Below are positions 1 through 7,900 of a DNA stretch of 21,484 nt, in pieces. The stretch is taken from NCBI GenBank assembly GCA_016210395.1, contig JACQUI010000218.1, positions 1-21,484 on the forward strand, given 5' to 3'. This DNA comes from Chloroflexota bacterium (GTDB lineage Bacteria; Chloroflexota; Dehalococcoidia; Lucifugimonadales; JACPCL1). The stretch's first letter is position 1, and each line of letters opens with the position of its first letter. A program made the translations under genes and the position numbers. Under the pieces are notes generated by a model that saw nothing but the letters and a program-made list of their open reading frames with translations, was not told where the DNA came from and searched no databases.

Positions 1-2511
1 AATGCCGCCAAGGCGGGCCAGACGCAGATCTTCGTGACCAACACCGTTGGCCTGCGCAAGGACATCTGGCTGGGCGTCGGCCTGGGTACCAGCGGCATCG
101 AGCTGCACCGGATCGAGTCCATCAGCGGGAACACCATCACGCTCACGGAGCCACTGGTCCGCGCCCACGCCGCAGGAGAGGCCGCCGGCGTGGAGTTCGT
201 GCGGTACGCCTACTATGCAGACGTGCTGCTGGGCCCCGTGTTCGTCCATGACCACGTCAACGGCATTGACCGGTGGCAGCGCGGCCTTGTGGGCACCATC
301 ATCGTTGAGCCCAAAGGCTCCACCTATCACGATCCCAAGACGGGCGAGAAGGTGCGCAACGCCACAATTGCAGACATCCACACCTCCAGTCCTGTGTGCT
401 ATGGGTGCGAGGGAAAGAGCTTCCGCGAGGTCATGCTCATCTCCGGCGACTGGCGCACCGCTGAAATCGGTGACACCAAGGCGTGGTTCAACCTGCGCTC
501 GGAACCCTTCGCCAACCGGGGCGGCGACCCGTCGCTCTATCTGAGCTCGGTCACCCACGGCGACCCCTCCACGCCCTTGTTGCGTGCCTATGAAGGGGAC
601 CAGGTGATGGTCCGCTTCCTGAACGCATCGCCCACAACCATCATGCGCACGGTGCGCGTGGCGGGGCAGCGTTTCCACCTGGAGTACGGCGACGACATCG
701 AGACTGCGGTCTATGACAGCATCCAGCATGGCGTCTCCGAGAAATTCGACGCCGTGCTGGAGGGTGGCGCGGGCAAGGCGGGCGACTACCTCTACTACGA
801 CACCCAGGCCCAGTACTTCGAGGGCGGCGGCTGGGGCATTGTCCGGGTGCACGACGCCCGCCAGTCGGACCTCAAACCCCTTGGTGGAGGCGCCTCGTCG
901 GAGAGCGGCGCGGGCTTCCCTTCCCTGACGCACACCGGCGGCAGGCCGCCCGAACCATTGGACATAGGCAATCCCTGCCCAGAAGGCGCGCCGGCCCGCA
1001 CCTTCGATGTGCACGCCGTGCAGGCGAACCTGGTCTACAACCAAAAGGCGGGCCTCGCCGGCGCCGGGAAGGTCTTCGTCCTGGCCGAGGACGCGGCTGC
1101 GGCGATGAGCGGCGCAAAGCGGCCGGAGCCGCTGGTGCTGCGCGCCGCCGCAGGCGACTGCGTGACGGTAAACCTGACCAACCGGCTGGCGGAGCGCGTC
1201 TCTTTCCATATGGGCAAGGCCAAAGCCGATCCCCAATCCCTGGGCATCACGGTCGGCTACAACTATGACCAGAGCGTTGCGCCAGGGAGGACCCGGAGCT
1301 ACCAGTACTACGTGGACCCCGAGGTCGGCTCGGCCATCATCGCCGACTTCGCCCAGCTCAACGCGCTTGCGGGGACAAAGGCGGGCCTCTACGGCGCGCT
1401 CGTCACCGCCGCCGAGGGTTCCCGGTTCCTTGACCCATCCAGCGGCCAGCCCATCAAGGCGGGAACGCGGGCAATCGTCGCTAACGACGACCCCTCCATC
1501 CCGTCCTACCGGGACTATGCCCTGCTGTTCCATGAGTCGGATGAGACCATCGGCACCAACGACATGCCCTACCGGCGCAACGTGCTGGGACTCACGGCTA
1601 TCAACTACAAGACGGCGCCCCTGTCCGCGCGGATGAACGCAGGCGCGCCGGTTGCCGGCGGCAGCTCGTCCGGCAAAGGCTCGGGCGGGTCTTCGGGCGC
1701 CGGCACGGTGAGCCTCGCCGGAGTGCTGAGCTCCAGCGTCTTTGGCGATCCTGAAACGCCGCTGCTTGAGGCGTACGAGGGCGACGCAGTGCGCGTCCAC
1801 GTCCTGCAGGGCTACGGCTTCCAGACGGGCACGTTTGCCCTCAACGGGCACGCGTGGCCCTATGACCCGAACCTGCCGGGCAGCGAGATCCAGGCGGTGC
1901 ACCGCTTTGGCCCGCATCAGGAGATTGACATTGTCCTGGACGGCGGAGCGCGCATGCCCGGCGACTATCTCTATGAGAACCACCGCCTCGCCTATATGGA
2001 GGCAGGCCAGTGGGGCATCTTCCGGGTGCACGCATCGCCGACGCCGGCGCTGCTGCCTCTCACGCCCGCCGGGACGCCGGCGGAGCCCGGCCAGGAGGAG
2101 CCTACGGCTACGCCTACTCCCAGCGATCCGGCCAACGGCAGCAGCGGGACTGGGTCCGGCGGAAGCGGCACAAGCTCTTCCAACTCAGGGAGCGGGTCAG
2201 GCAGCGCTCCCTCCGGCGGCCAGGGGTCGTCCTCTGGCGGCAGCTCCTTGGGGAGCGGCTCCGCGCCAACCAGCCCTGCGGCGTCTGTGCTGCAGCCGCT
2301 GTTCCGCCTCCTGTGCCTGGTTGACGTCTTGCAGTGCGTGCTGGTGGAGTCGCCCAGCAACAGCGACGGCGGCGCAGGCGAAGTCCAGACCCCGGCAGAC
2401 AGCGGCGGCGCGGGCGAGACCTCCGGCGGCCCCAGCGAGGAAAGCGTGTCCGGCGACCAGGAGCCACGGTTCCGGCTCGTCTGCAGGAAGGATACTTCCA
2501 TTTGCAGCTAA
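1..2511 (+). CDS. Multicopper-oxidase-like multidomain secreted protein, 5' end outside window
   Basis: The frame is open from base 1, so the gene begins upstream; 836 residues are visible. Cupredoxin-type features include a FVHDHVNG motif (His83 and His85 of the visible part, a type-2/3 copper HxH pair) followed by RGLVGTIIVEP, as at the end of a multicopper oxidase domain. Two further domains (about residues 185-290 and 575-675) resemble each other: both start GDP-x-TPLL-x-AYEGD and end GDYLY...WGI(V/F)RVH. Between them lies a domain ending GLYGALV. The expected type-1 copper HCH...GM signature is replaced (YYDTQ, YENHR), so these domains look structural or degenerate; copper sites may lie in the missing N-terminal part. 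Gly/Ser-rich linkers occur around residues 545-565 and 690-760. The C-terminus carries two FRLxC motifs. Six-domain oxidases of the MnxG/ceruloplasmin type are the nearest architecture I know; substrate unknown. Confidence 0.75.
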   Translation, partial: NAAKAGQTQIFVTNTVGLRKDIWLGVGLGTSGIELHRIESISGNTITLTEPLVRAHAAGEAAGVEFVRYAYYADVLLGPVFVHDHVNGIDRWQRGLVGTIIVEPKGSTYHDPKTGEKVRNATIADIHTSSPVCYGCEGKSFREVMLISGDWRTAEIGDTKAWFNLRSEPFANRGGDPSLYLSSVTHGDPSTPLLRAYEGDQVMVRFLNASPTTIMRTVRVAGQRFHLEYGDDIETAVYDSIQHGVSEKFDAVLEGGAGKAGDYLYYDTQAQYFEGGGWGIVRVHDARQSDLKPLGGGASSESGAGFPSLTHTGGRPPEPLDIGNPCPEGAPARTFDVHAVQANLVYNQKAGLAGAGKVFVLAEDAAAAMSGAKRPEPLVLRAAAGDCVTVNLTNRLAERVSFHMGKAKADPQSLGITVGYNYDQSVAPGRTRSYQYYVDPEVGSAIIADFAQLNALAGTKAGLYGALVTAAEGSRFLDPSSGQPIKAGTRAIVANDDPSIPSYRDYALLFHESDETIGTNDMPYRRNVLGLTAINYKTAPLSARMNAGAPVAGGSSSGKGSGGSSGAGTVSLAGVLSSSVFGDPETPLLEAYEGDAVRVHVLQGYGFQTGTFALNGHAWPYDPNLPGSEIQAVHRFGPHQEIDIVLDGGARMPGDYLYENHRLAYMEAGQWGIFRVHASPTPALLPLTPAGTPAEPGQEEPTATPTPSDPANGSSGTGSGGSGTSSSNSGSGSGSAPSGGQGSSSGGSSLGSGSAPTSPAASVLQPLFRLLCLVDVLQCVLVESPSNSDGGAGEVQTPADSGGAGETSGGPSEESVSGDQEPRFRLVCRKDTSICS

Positions 2512-2520
2512 TGTGGCGTG

Positions 2521-2558
2521 CCGTAGGGGCGTCCCGACACATCGGGACGCCCCTACGG
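2521..2558. repeat. GTAGGGGC-type palindrome, probable terminator of the copper oxidase gene
   Basis: Perfect 17-bp inverted repeat (2521-2537 with 2542-2558) and a 4-nt loop, beginning 10 nt after the oxidase stop codon. The outer arm CCGTAGGGGC is shared with palindromes at 4540, 4611 and 9711; the inner arm differs (GTCCCGA/TCGGGAC). There is no T-tract, so termination activity is inferred from position and stem strength only. Confidence 0.8.
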
Positions 2559-2774
2559 ACCAGCCACTACGTAAGGCGCTATTTGTCAAATGGCCGCACC
2601 GATTTTGGGACAGGACACTATGCTGCGCTCCTATGGGGGCCAGAGCAGGAGAAAGGAAGGGAGGAGGAGATAAAGATGCGGTGATGTGAAGGTGGGTGGC
2701 AAAGTTCACCTTTGGATATTCACTTGGAACAAACAACAAGACAACACATAAGAAAAAGAGAGGACTCACAGACA

Positions 2775-3248
2775 ATGGCTAACGTACGTGTGCAAAACAA
2801 GAAAAACACTCACATGCTGGCCCTGAGCGCAGCCCTGTCTGCGCTGCTGGCGCTGGGCGCCCTGAGCGCCTCCGCCGATTCCGGGAAGGGATCAGACGGG
2901 ATCGAAGATGGGGCGCCGGCTGCGAAGACCGAGCGCCTCTATGAGATGGCCGGCGAGATGGACCTCCTGGGCGAGACGCCGGAGTGCGAGGGCCTGTACA
3001 AGGCCGACGCGGCCCGCGCAGAGATCAAGGGCGCTTGCGAGGGGCTGGAGCCCGGGGCGTCCTACACCATCCGGATGAACGGCATGGATGTGGGGAGCTT
3101 CGTGGCCGATGCCCTGGCCGGCGCGAACTTCAGCTACCGCACGGACAAGGGGTCTCCCGTCCCTGCTGTTGCCGCCGATAGCGACGTCCTGGAACTCGTG
3201 GACGCCGAAGGCATGACCATCGCCGTGGGTGGCTGGGAGCCCGCCTAG
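2775..3248 (+). CDS. Small secreted protein of unknown function, 157 aa
   Basis: I do not recognise a named family. The ATG at 2775 is chosen because a GAGAGGA ribosome-binding sequence lies about 11 nt upstream and because it gives a normal signal peptide: a basic N-terminus (residues 1-11), a hydrophobic Leu/Ala-rich core (about 14-30) and a likely cleavage after SASA. An in-frame ATG at 2712 would add 21 polar residues ahead of the signal and is unlikely. The mature part has two Cys in a repeated CEGL context (about residues 74 and 93) that could form a disulfide. The stretch GLEPGASYTI and the following beta-type sequence resemble the C-terminal region shared by the lipoprotein ending at 9647 and the peroxidase ending at 12809. 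It is flanked by a palindrome upstream and a hairpin terminator downstream, so it is probably monocistronic. Confidence 0.75.
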   Translation: MANVRVQNKKNTHMLALSAALSALLALGALSASADSGKGSDGIEDGAPAAKTERLYEMAGEMDLLGETPECEGLYKADAARAEIKGACEGLEPGASYTIRMNGMDVGSFVADALAGANFSYRTDKGSPVPAVAADSDVLELVDAEGMTIAVGGWEPA

Positions 3249-3600
3249 CTCAAGGCCTTGCAGGACCTGCCTGGTATACGTAAGCAGTTGATTACCGCTG
3301 GCGCTTTGGCCGGGGACGGCAAATCCATGCCGTCCCCGGCCTTGTGCATGCAATCCAACCGGACCGGTATGGGAGGTACGCGGACTGGTGTACGGAAGCC
3401 CGTAGCATGATACGCAGGAAGACGAGCAGAAAAAGGCGTATTCGTGAACTGTGCTCTGATTCAGGTGTACTTTGCCAAAGGCGGATTGGCCGTCAGAATA
3501 GGGTCAATGCGCCGTTACGACCCGCGACGTGAAACGCGGCGAGGACGGGGCAGCCGGCAATCGTGAACGTGAACACGGCGAATACGAAAGAGGGGGAGCA
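3249..3600. other. Intergenic region with one terminator
   Basis: About 350 bases without a convincing gene. It contains the hairpin at 3308-3341, then about 260 nt leading to the next gene. A 62-codon open frame at 3344-3532 has no ribosome-binding site or recognisable content. I see no convincing -35/-10 pair, RNA gene or riboswitch. The last 12 nt before 3601 hold the ribosome-binding site AGAGGGGGAG. Confidence 0.5.
3308..3345 (+). terminator. Hairpin terminator after the 157-aa gene
   Basis: 14-bp perfect stem (3308-3321 with 3328-3341, GGCCGGGGACGGCA arm), 6-nt loop, followed by TTGTG. It starts 59 nt past the stop codon. The T-tract is weak, but stem strength and position fit a terminator. 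Confidence 0.65.
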
Positions 3601-4509
3601 ATGAAATCTGCCTGGATTCAGAAGAGGACAGCGGGAGCGGCCCTGATTTTTGGAATGATGGCGCTGGCGCTGGTGGCTCTGCAGCTTGGATTGCTGCTGC
3701 GCGGCGCTTCAGCTCAGGCGGTTCCTGCGCCTGTGGTGCTGGAGGGCCGCTTGACCGACGTTAACGTGTCGGAGCGGACGGTTGACGTGATGGGGATACG
3801 AGTGCGGGTGCCCCTGGGCGCGCCTATCAACTCGCCCACGGCAGCACTGACCATAGAAGACCTGCTGGGCGACTCCTTCCCAGGCACGGGCGGCAGGCCC
3901 GGGTTTCTGGGGGGCACAGCCATCGTAGAAGGCGAGACGCTCAATGGCGTCATCACCGCGCACAATGTCTTTGTTGAGGTCGCTGAGAATGTGATCGTGG
4001 GCGTTGTGACGGAGAACGGCATCCCCGCAGGGGGGAAAGTGGGAGACGGGCCATTCAAGGTGCTGGGCGTGACCATTGATTCGACCAGGGACCCAAGGTT
4101 GCCCGTCTTGGCCACCGTTGCTGGGCTGGCCCTCGACGTGTCCAAAGTCCCCGTGGGCGCTTCCATTGGCGTCGTGGGATACCTGGGCAGCGACGGCGTT
4201 TTCTATGCACTAGAGGTAGACGCGGACGCAGCAGACTTTGGCGGCGCGTCTGGGGAGACCAGCATCACGCGGGTCAGGTGCACCGAGGGCGGCGTGCTGG
4301 ACATTCGGGGTGGGACCACCGCCGTGAGCGGCGTGGTCACAGTCAGCGACCCCGACTCCGGCGCCGTCTTGGGCACTACCAATGTCGTCGCCGATCTCGG
4401 CTTCGGCCTCTGGCGGTTCAAGCTGGATCTCAAGGGAACAAGCCTCACATGCCCGGCGCAGGTCATGGCTGAGCACGAGGATGGCTCTTTCGCCGTAGCA
4501 AACGTGTAG
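3601..4509 (+). CDS. Secreted beta-rich protein with DUF5666-like segments, 302 aa
   Basis: Start chosen at 3601, directly behind AGAGGGGGAG; the frame is open 24 codons further upstream but without a signal for initiation. Residues 1-40 form a signal peptide or membrane anchor: basic MKSAWIQKR, then a long hydrophobic stretch ending in GASAQA. The segment from about 45 (VLEGRLTDVN..., then ...VDVMGIRVRV) and another around 130 (IVGVVTENG) look like the short OB-like beta units of DUF5666-type proteins, in which a small strand-rich domain sets out G-x-V/L-x-x-V repeatedly. The C-terminal part (about 215-302) has two Cys that may pair. It sits between the copper oxidase and the giant lipoprotein in a run of exported proteins. 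Function unknown; the DUF5666 resemblance is by eye and moderate. Confidence 0.7.
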   Translation: MKSAWIQKRTAGAALIFGMMALALVALQLGLLLRGASAQAVPAPVVLEGRLTDVNVSERTVDVMGIRVRVPLGAPINSPTAALTIEDLLGDSFPGTGGRPGFLGGTAIVEGETLNGVITAHNVFVEVAENVIVGVVTENGIPAGGKVGDGPFKVLGVTIDSTRDPRLPVLATVAGLALDVSKVPVGASIGVVGYLGSDGVFYALEVDADAADFGGASGETSITRVRCTEGGVLDIRGGTTAVSGVVTVSDPDSGAVLGTTNVVADLGFGLWRFKLDLKGTSLTCPAQVMAEHEDGSFAVANV

Positions 4510-4539
4510 GGCGCGCCCTCACAGGCTTCTGAAGGCATA

Positions 4540-4570
4540 CGTAGGGGCGACCCGCCGGGTCGCCCCTACG
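4540..4570. repeat. GTAGGGGC-type palindrome, inner arm GACCCG
   Basis: Near-perfect palindrome: 4540-4554 is the reverse complement of 4556-4570, with one central base. Outer arm CGTAGGGGC matches the elements at 2521 and 9711. It begins 30 nt after the stop codon at 4509 and probably also ends that transcript. Confidence 0.8.
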
Positions 4571-4610
4571 ATTTTGCGCAGACACGAGTTTGGCGGCGGC
4601 AGCCGCATTC

Positions 4611-4638
4611 GTAGGGGCGGGTTTCAAACCCGCCCCTT
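4611..4638. repeat. GTAGGGGC-type palindrome, inner arm GGGTTT
   Basis: 12-bp arms 4613-4624 and 4626-4637 around a single central base, preceded by GT and followed by TG. It has the same AGGGGC outer core as the element 40 nt upstream but a different inner arm. The two form a closely spaced pair, like paired REP elements of other bacteria. Confidence 0.75.
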
Positions 4639-4765
4639 GTTCGCTCATAGCGGCTTTGGCGCTCTGCCTGTCTTCGCCCTGCACCTTCGCTCTGGAACAA
4701 TTGTCGTCTACAGCCGTCTAAGCCTTTTGTCTAAACACCGCGTCGGGTCAATCCCTCTAGACAGG

Positions 4766-4793
4766 TTGAGCTTTTGGACGCAGGCCCTATACA
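4766..4793 (+). promoter_or_regulatory. Possible sigma-70-type promoter for the giant lipoprotein
   Basis: TTGAGC (4766-4771), 16-nt spacer, TATACA (4788-4793). It would give a leader of roughly 145 nt before the ATG at 4947. A plausible match only; other weak matches exist in this AT-richer stretch. Confidence 0.35.
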
Positions 4794-4946
4794 GGAAACT
4801 GCTATACAGATGGCTCGCAGAACTCCTGCTACCGGGTTGCCGAACGCGCCCCTGAGCAAAGTGCCGGCTAGGCCCAGGCGGCGCAGGCCCGATGGCAAGG
4901 AGATGTCAGCCAAATAAACACCAATGCTCTAGGAAAGGTTGTGGCA

Positions 4947-7900
4947 ATGCGTAAGCACGGATCGCATCTCCAGCGGTTGCTGGCAAGACCCGCCAGCGTG
5001 GTAGGCTTGCTGACGCTCAGCGCCTTCGTGGCCCTGAGCGCCTGCTCGAAGCCTCCTCAGAAATCCCCTGAACCCCCGAGGGACACAGAGCCACCGACAG
5101 TCTCCCTGATGGAGCCTGCCGATCAGGCCATGGTGAACGGAGCGCTGGCCATTGAGGTTTCAGCGAAGGATAACCGCGCCCTCAAGAGCGTCCAGTACCA
5201 AATCGAGAACGTTGACGGCGACTGGAAGTCTCTTTCCCTGGATGGACAGAGCAATACCTACAAGCACATCTGGGACCCGGCAGGCGTGCCGGACGGATCG
5301 TACCGCATGGCCCTCCGCGTGGAAGACCAGTCGGGCAATATCGCGACCACTTTCTCCACCATAATGGTGGACAATGCCCCCGGCGCTCCCGTCAAGATCG
5401 TGCAGCAGACCGCTGCCGTCCCGGACAACGGCGGGTACGTCGAGCTGGTGTGGGAGGCCAACAGCGAGCCTGACGTCGTCGAGTACAACGTCTACCGCAG
5501 TTCTTCCCTGGATGGGCCGTACGCCCTGGTGACCAGCACCGATAAGAATTACTACAGGGAAGACGGCCTGAGCAATGGCGCATCCTACTACTATATGGTG
5601 CGCGCCGTTGACAAGGCGGGCCACAAGTCGGAAGCCGGCACAGCCATGGCCAGGCCCATGGACACCAAGGCCCCGGCAATTTCCAGCCTTGCCCTGGCGA
5701 AGCTCGGCACCCGCAGCGTGGACGTGCTGATCAGCACCGACGAAGCTGCTTCGGCCAGCATCGAGTACGGCGCCACGTCCGAGATGGGTCTGAGCACCGA
5801 GATGGACTCTCTGCTGAACACCTCCAAGTCCATCTCCCTCATGGACATCGAAGCAGGCGCTACCTATTACTATCGCGTGCACGTCAAGGACGCCGCAGGC
5901 AACGTGTCCACGTCCGACGTTCAGAAGATGCGGACGCTGGCGGACAAGGCCCCCGGAGTGTCCATCACCAGCCACGCCGACAAGGCCCTGGTGGGGGGCG
6001 TTATGACCCTCCGCGCCAGCGCCAGCGACGACTGGGGTCTGGAGTCCGTGGAGTATTCCGTGGGCGGCAGCGAGTACAGGCCCATGGTGTGGAACGGCGG
6101 CGCATACGTGGCCACCATTGACACCACGACCCTGTCCCAGGACAGCTACACCATTGTGGCCCGCGCCAAGGACGACGCCGGCCAGGTGTCCACCTTCCCC
6201 ATAGACGTCACCATTGACAACAAGGCCCCCAGCCTTGCCGGTCTTGTCCTCTCCGGCATTGACCGCAACATGGCAGAGGTCCGCTGGAGCACCAACGAGC
6301 CTACCCTCACAAGGGTCGAGTATGGCCGTTCCGCTTCCCTGGACAAGTACGCCATCGCCAGCGGCAGCGCCGCGACCGATCACCGCTCCGTCATGGCAGG
6401 CCTGGACGCAGGCAGCAAGTACTTCTACCGCGTCCGCTCCACAGACGTAGCAGGCAACGAGACCCTGTCTGAGGTGCTAAGCTTTGAGACAGCCCCAGAC
6501 CTGGCTCCGTCGGTCAAGATCGTCTCCCCCTCGGACGGGCAGAGCCTTGGCCGCAGCGCCCTCTTCCAGGTTGAAGCCTCCGATGACTGGAAGCTGATGC
6601 TGGTTGACTACGCTCTGGACAACGGCGGCTACAAGTCCCTGCAGAAGGACGCCGCCACCAACCTCTTCTTCGCAGACATTCGGACTTCCGACGCGTCCAA
6701 CGGCAGCCACGTTATCAAGGTGCGGGCCAAGGACGATGCCGGAAACGTGACCGAGCGCAGCCTGAGCCTCGTGTTCGACAACCTGGCGCCTGCTATTGGC
6801 AGTGTTGCTGCCACCAGCGTCCTCAGGGACAGCGCCGAGATCGCATGGTCTGCCAACGAGCCGAACCGTGGGTACATCGAGTACGGCCTCAGCGCCGCAA
6901 GCCTGAGCTCTGCTACTCCTGTGTCCACCAACTTCGTCACGTCCAACAAGCTGGTGGCCAGCGGCCTGCAGCCCGACACCACCTACTACTACAGGATCCA
7001 CACCGAGGACGCCATTGGCAACGCGGCGGTCTCCAGCGTCTTCAACTTCAAGACCAGCCCGGACATCGCGCCCACGCTGACCATCGGCAGCCCATCAAAC
7101 AACGCGCTCCTCAAGGACGTTGTCAACATGGACATCATCGCCCGGGACGACTGGGCCCTGGCGTCCGTGATGTACTCCGTGGACGGCGGCGCCTACATCC
7201 CGCTGAGCGTTAGCGCCGACAAGGCGGCGCTCGATACCAAGACCATCCCGGACGGCGCCCATTCACTGGACATCCGCGCCTCCGACGACCGCGGCCAGTC
7301 GGCCCAGTCCCGGCTCAACATCAAGGTTGACAACACCAAGCCCGTGGTAAGCGGCCTGGAAGTGGTCGTCTTCGATGCCGGCAGGGCGGACATCGTCTGG
7401 AACACCAGCGAGCCGACGGTGACGCGCTTCGACTACGGTTCCTCGTCCGCTCTGGGCGGGACCAAGGTTGAAGAGAGCTTCAAGACGGCGCATCGCATTA
7501 ACCTGGCTGACCTGACGCCGGGCGCCACCTACCATTTCAAGGTCGGCGGCATGGACCTGGCGGGCAACCTGTGCGCCTGCGAGATCTTCAACTTCGCCAT
7601 GCCCAATGACCTGGCCCCCGTGTCCAACATGGTGAGCCCCGTAGACATGTCGGCCATCAGCGGGTCCATCACCCTGCAGGTCAACGCCTCGGACGACTGG
7701 GGCCTGCGCGCAGTGGAGTACAGCCTGGACAGCGGCGACTTTGTGCCCCTGGTCCTGAACGCCGCCAACAGCATGTACGAGGCTGCCCTGAACACCTTCA
7801 GCCTGACTGAAGGCCTGCATACCATCAGCATCCGCGCCAAAGACAGCCGGGCCCAGATGTCCCTGCGGGAGATCAGCGTCTCCGTGGACAACCTGGCCCC

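Larger units (their letters stand above)
4510..4940. other. Intergenic region with two palindromes and a possible promoter
   Basis: About 430 bases without a gene. It holds two GTAGGGGC-type palindromes (4540-4570, 4611-4638), a repeated CTATACAG (4787-4794 and 4803-4810), a possible promoter at 4766-4793 and the ribosome-binding site AGGAAAGG at 4931-4938. Open frames here overlap the palindromes and have no protein-like character. Confidence 0.5.

Noticed and set aside
1742..2689. 315-codon + frame overlapping the end of the copper oxidase
   Set aside because: Arg/Ala/Ser-rich translation typical of an out-of-frame reading of GC-rich coding DNA; it also runs through the palindrome at 2521.
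3344..3532. 62-codon open frame before the 302-aa gene
   Set aside because: No ribosome-binding site, Arg-rich random-looking translation, and it overlaps the tail of a terminator.
4511..4640. CRISPR-like array from repeated GTAGGGGC sequences
   Set aside because: Units are palindromic, vary inside and are irregularly spaced, with no equal-length spacers.
5160..6383. 407-codon minus-strand open frame opposite the lipoprotein
   Set aside because: Mirrors the Ig/FN3 repeats in the antisense frame; repetitive VVAGAG-type composition, no start signal.
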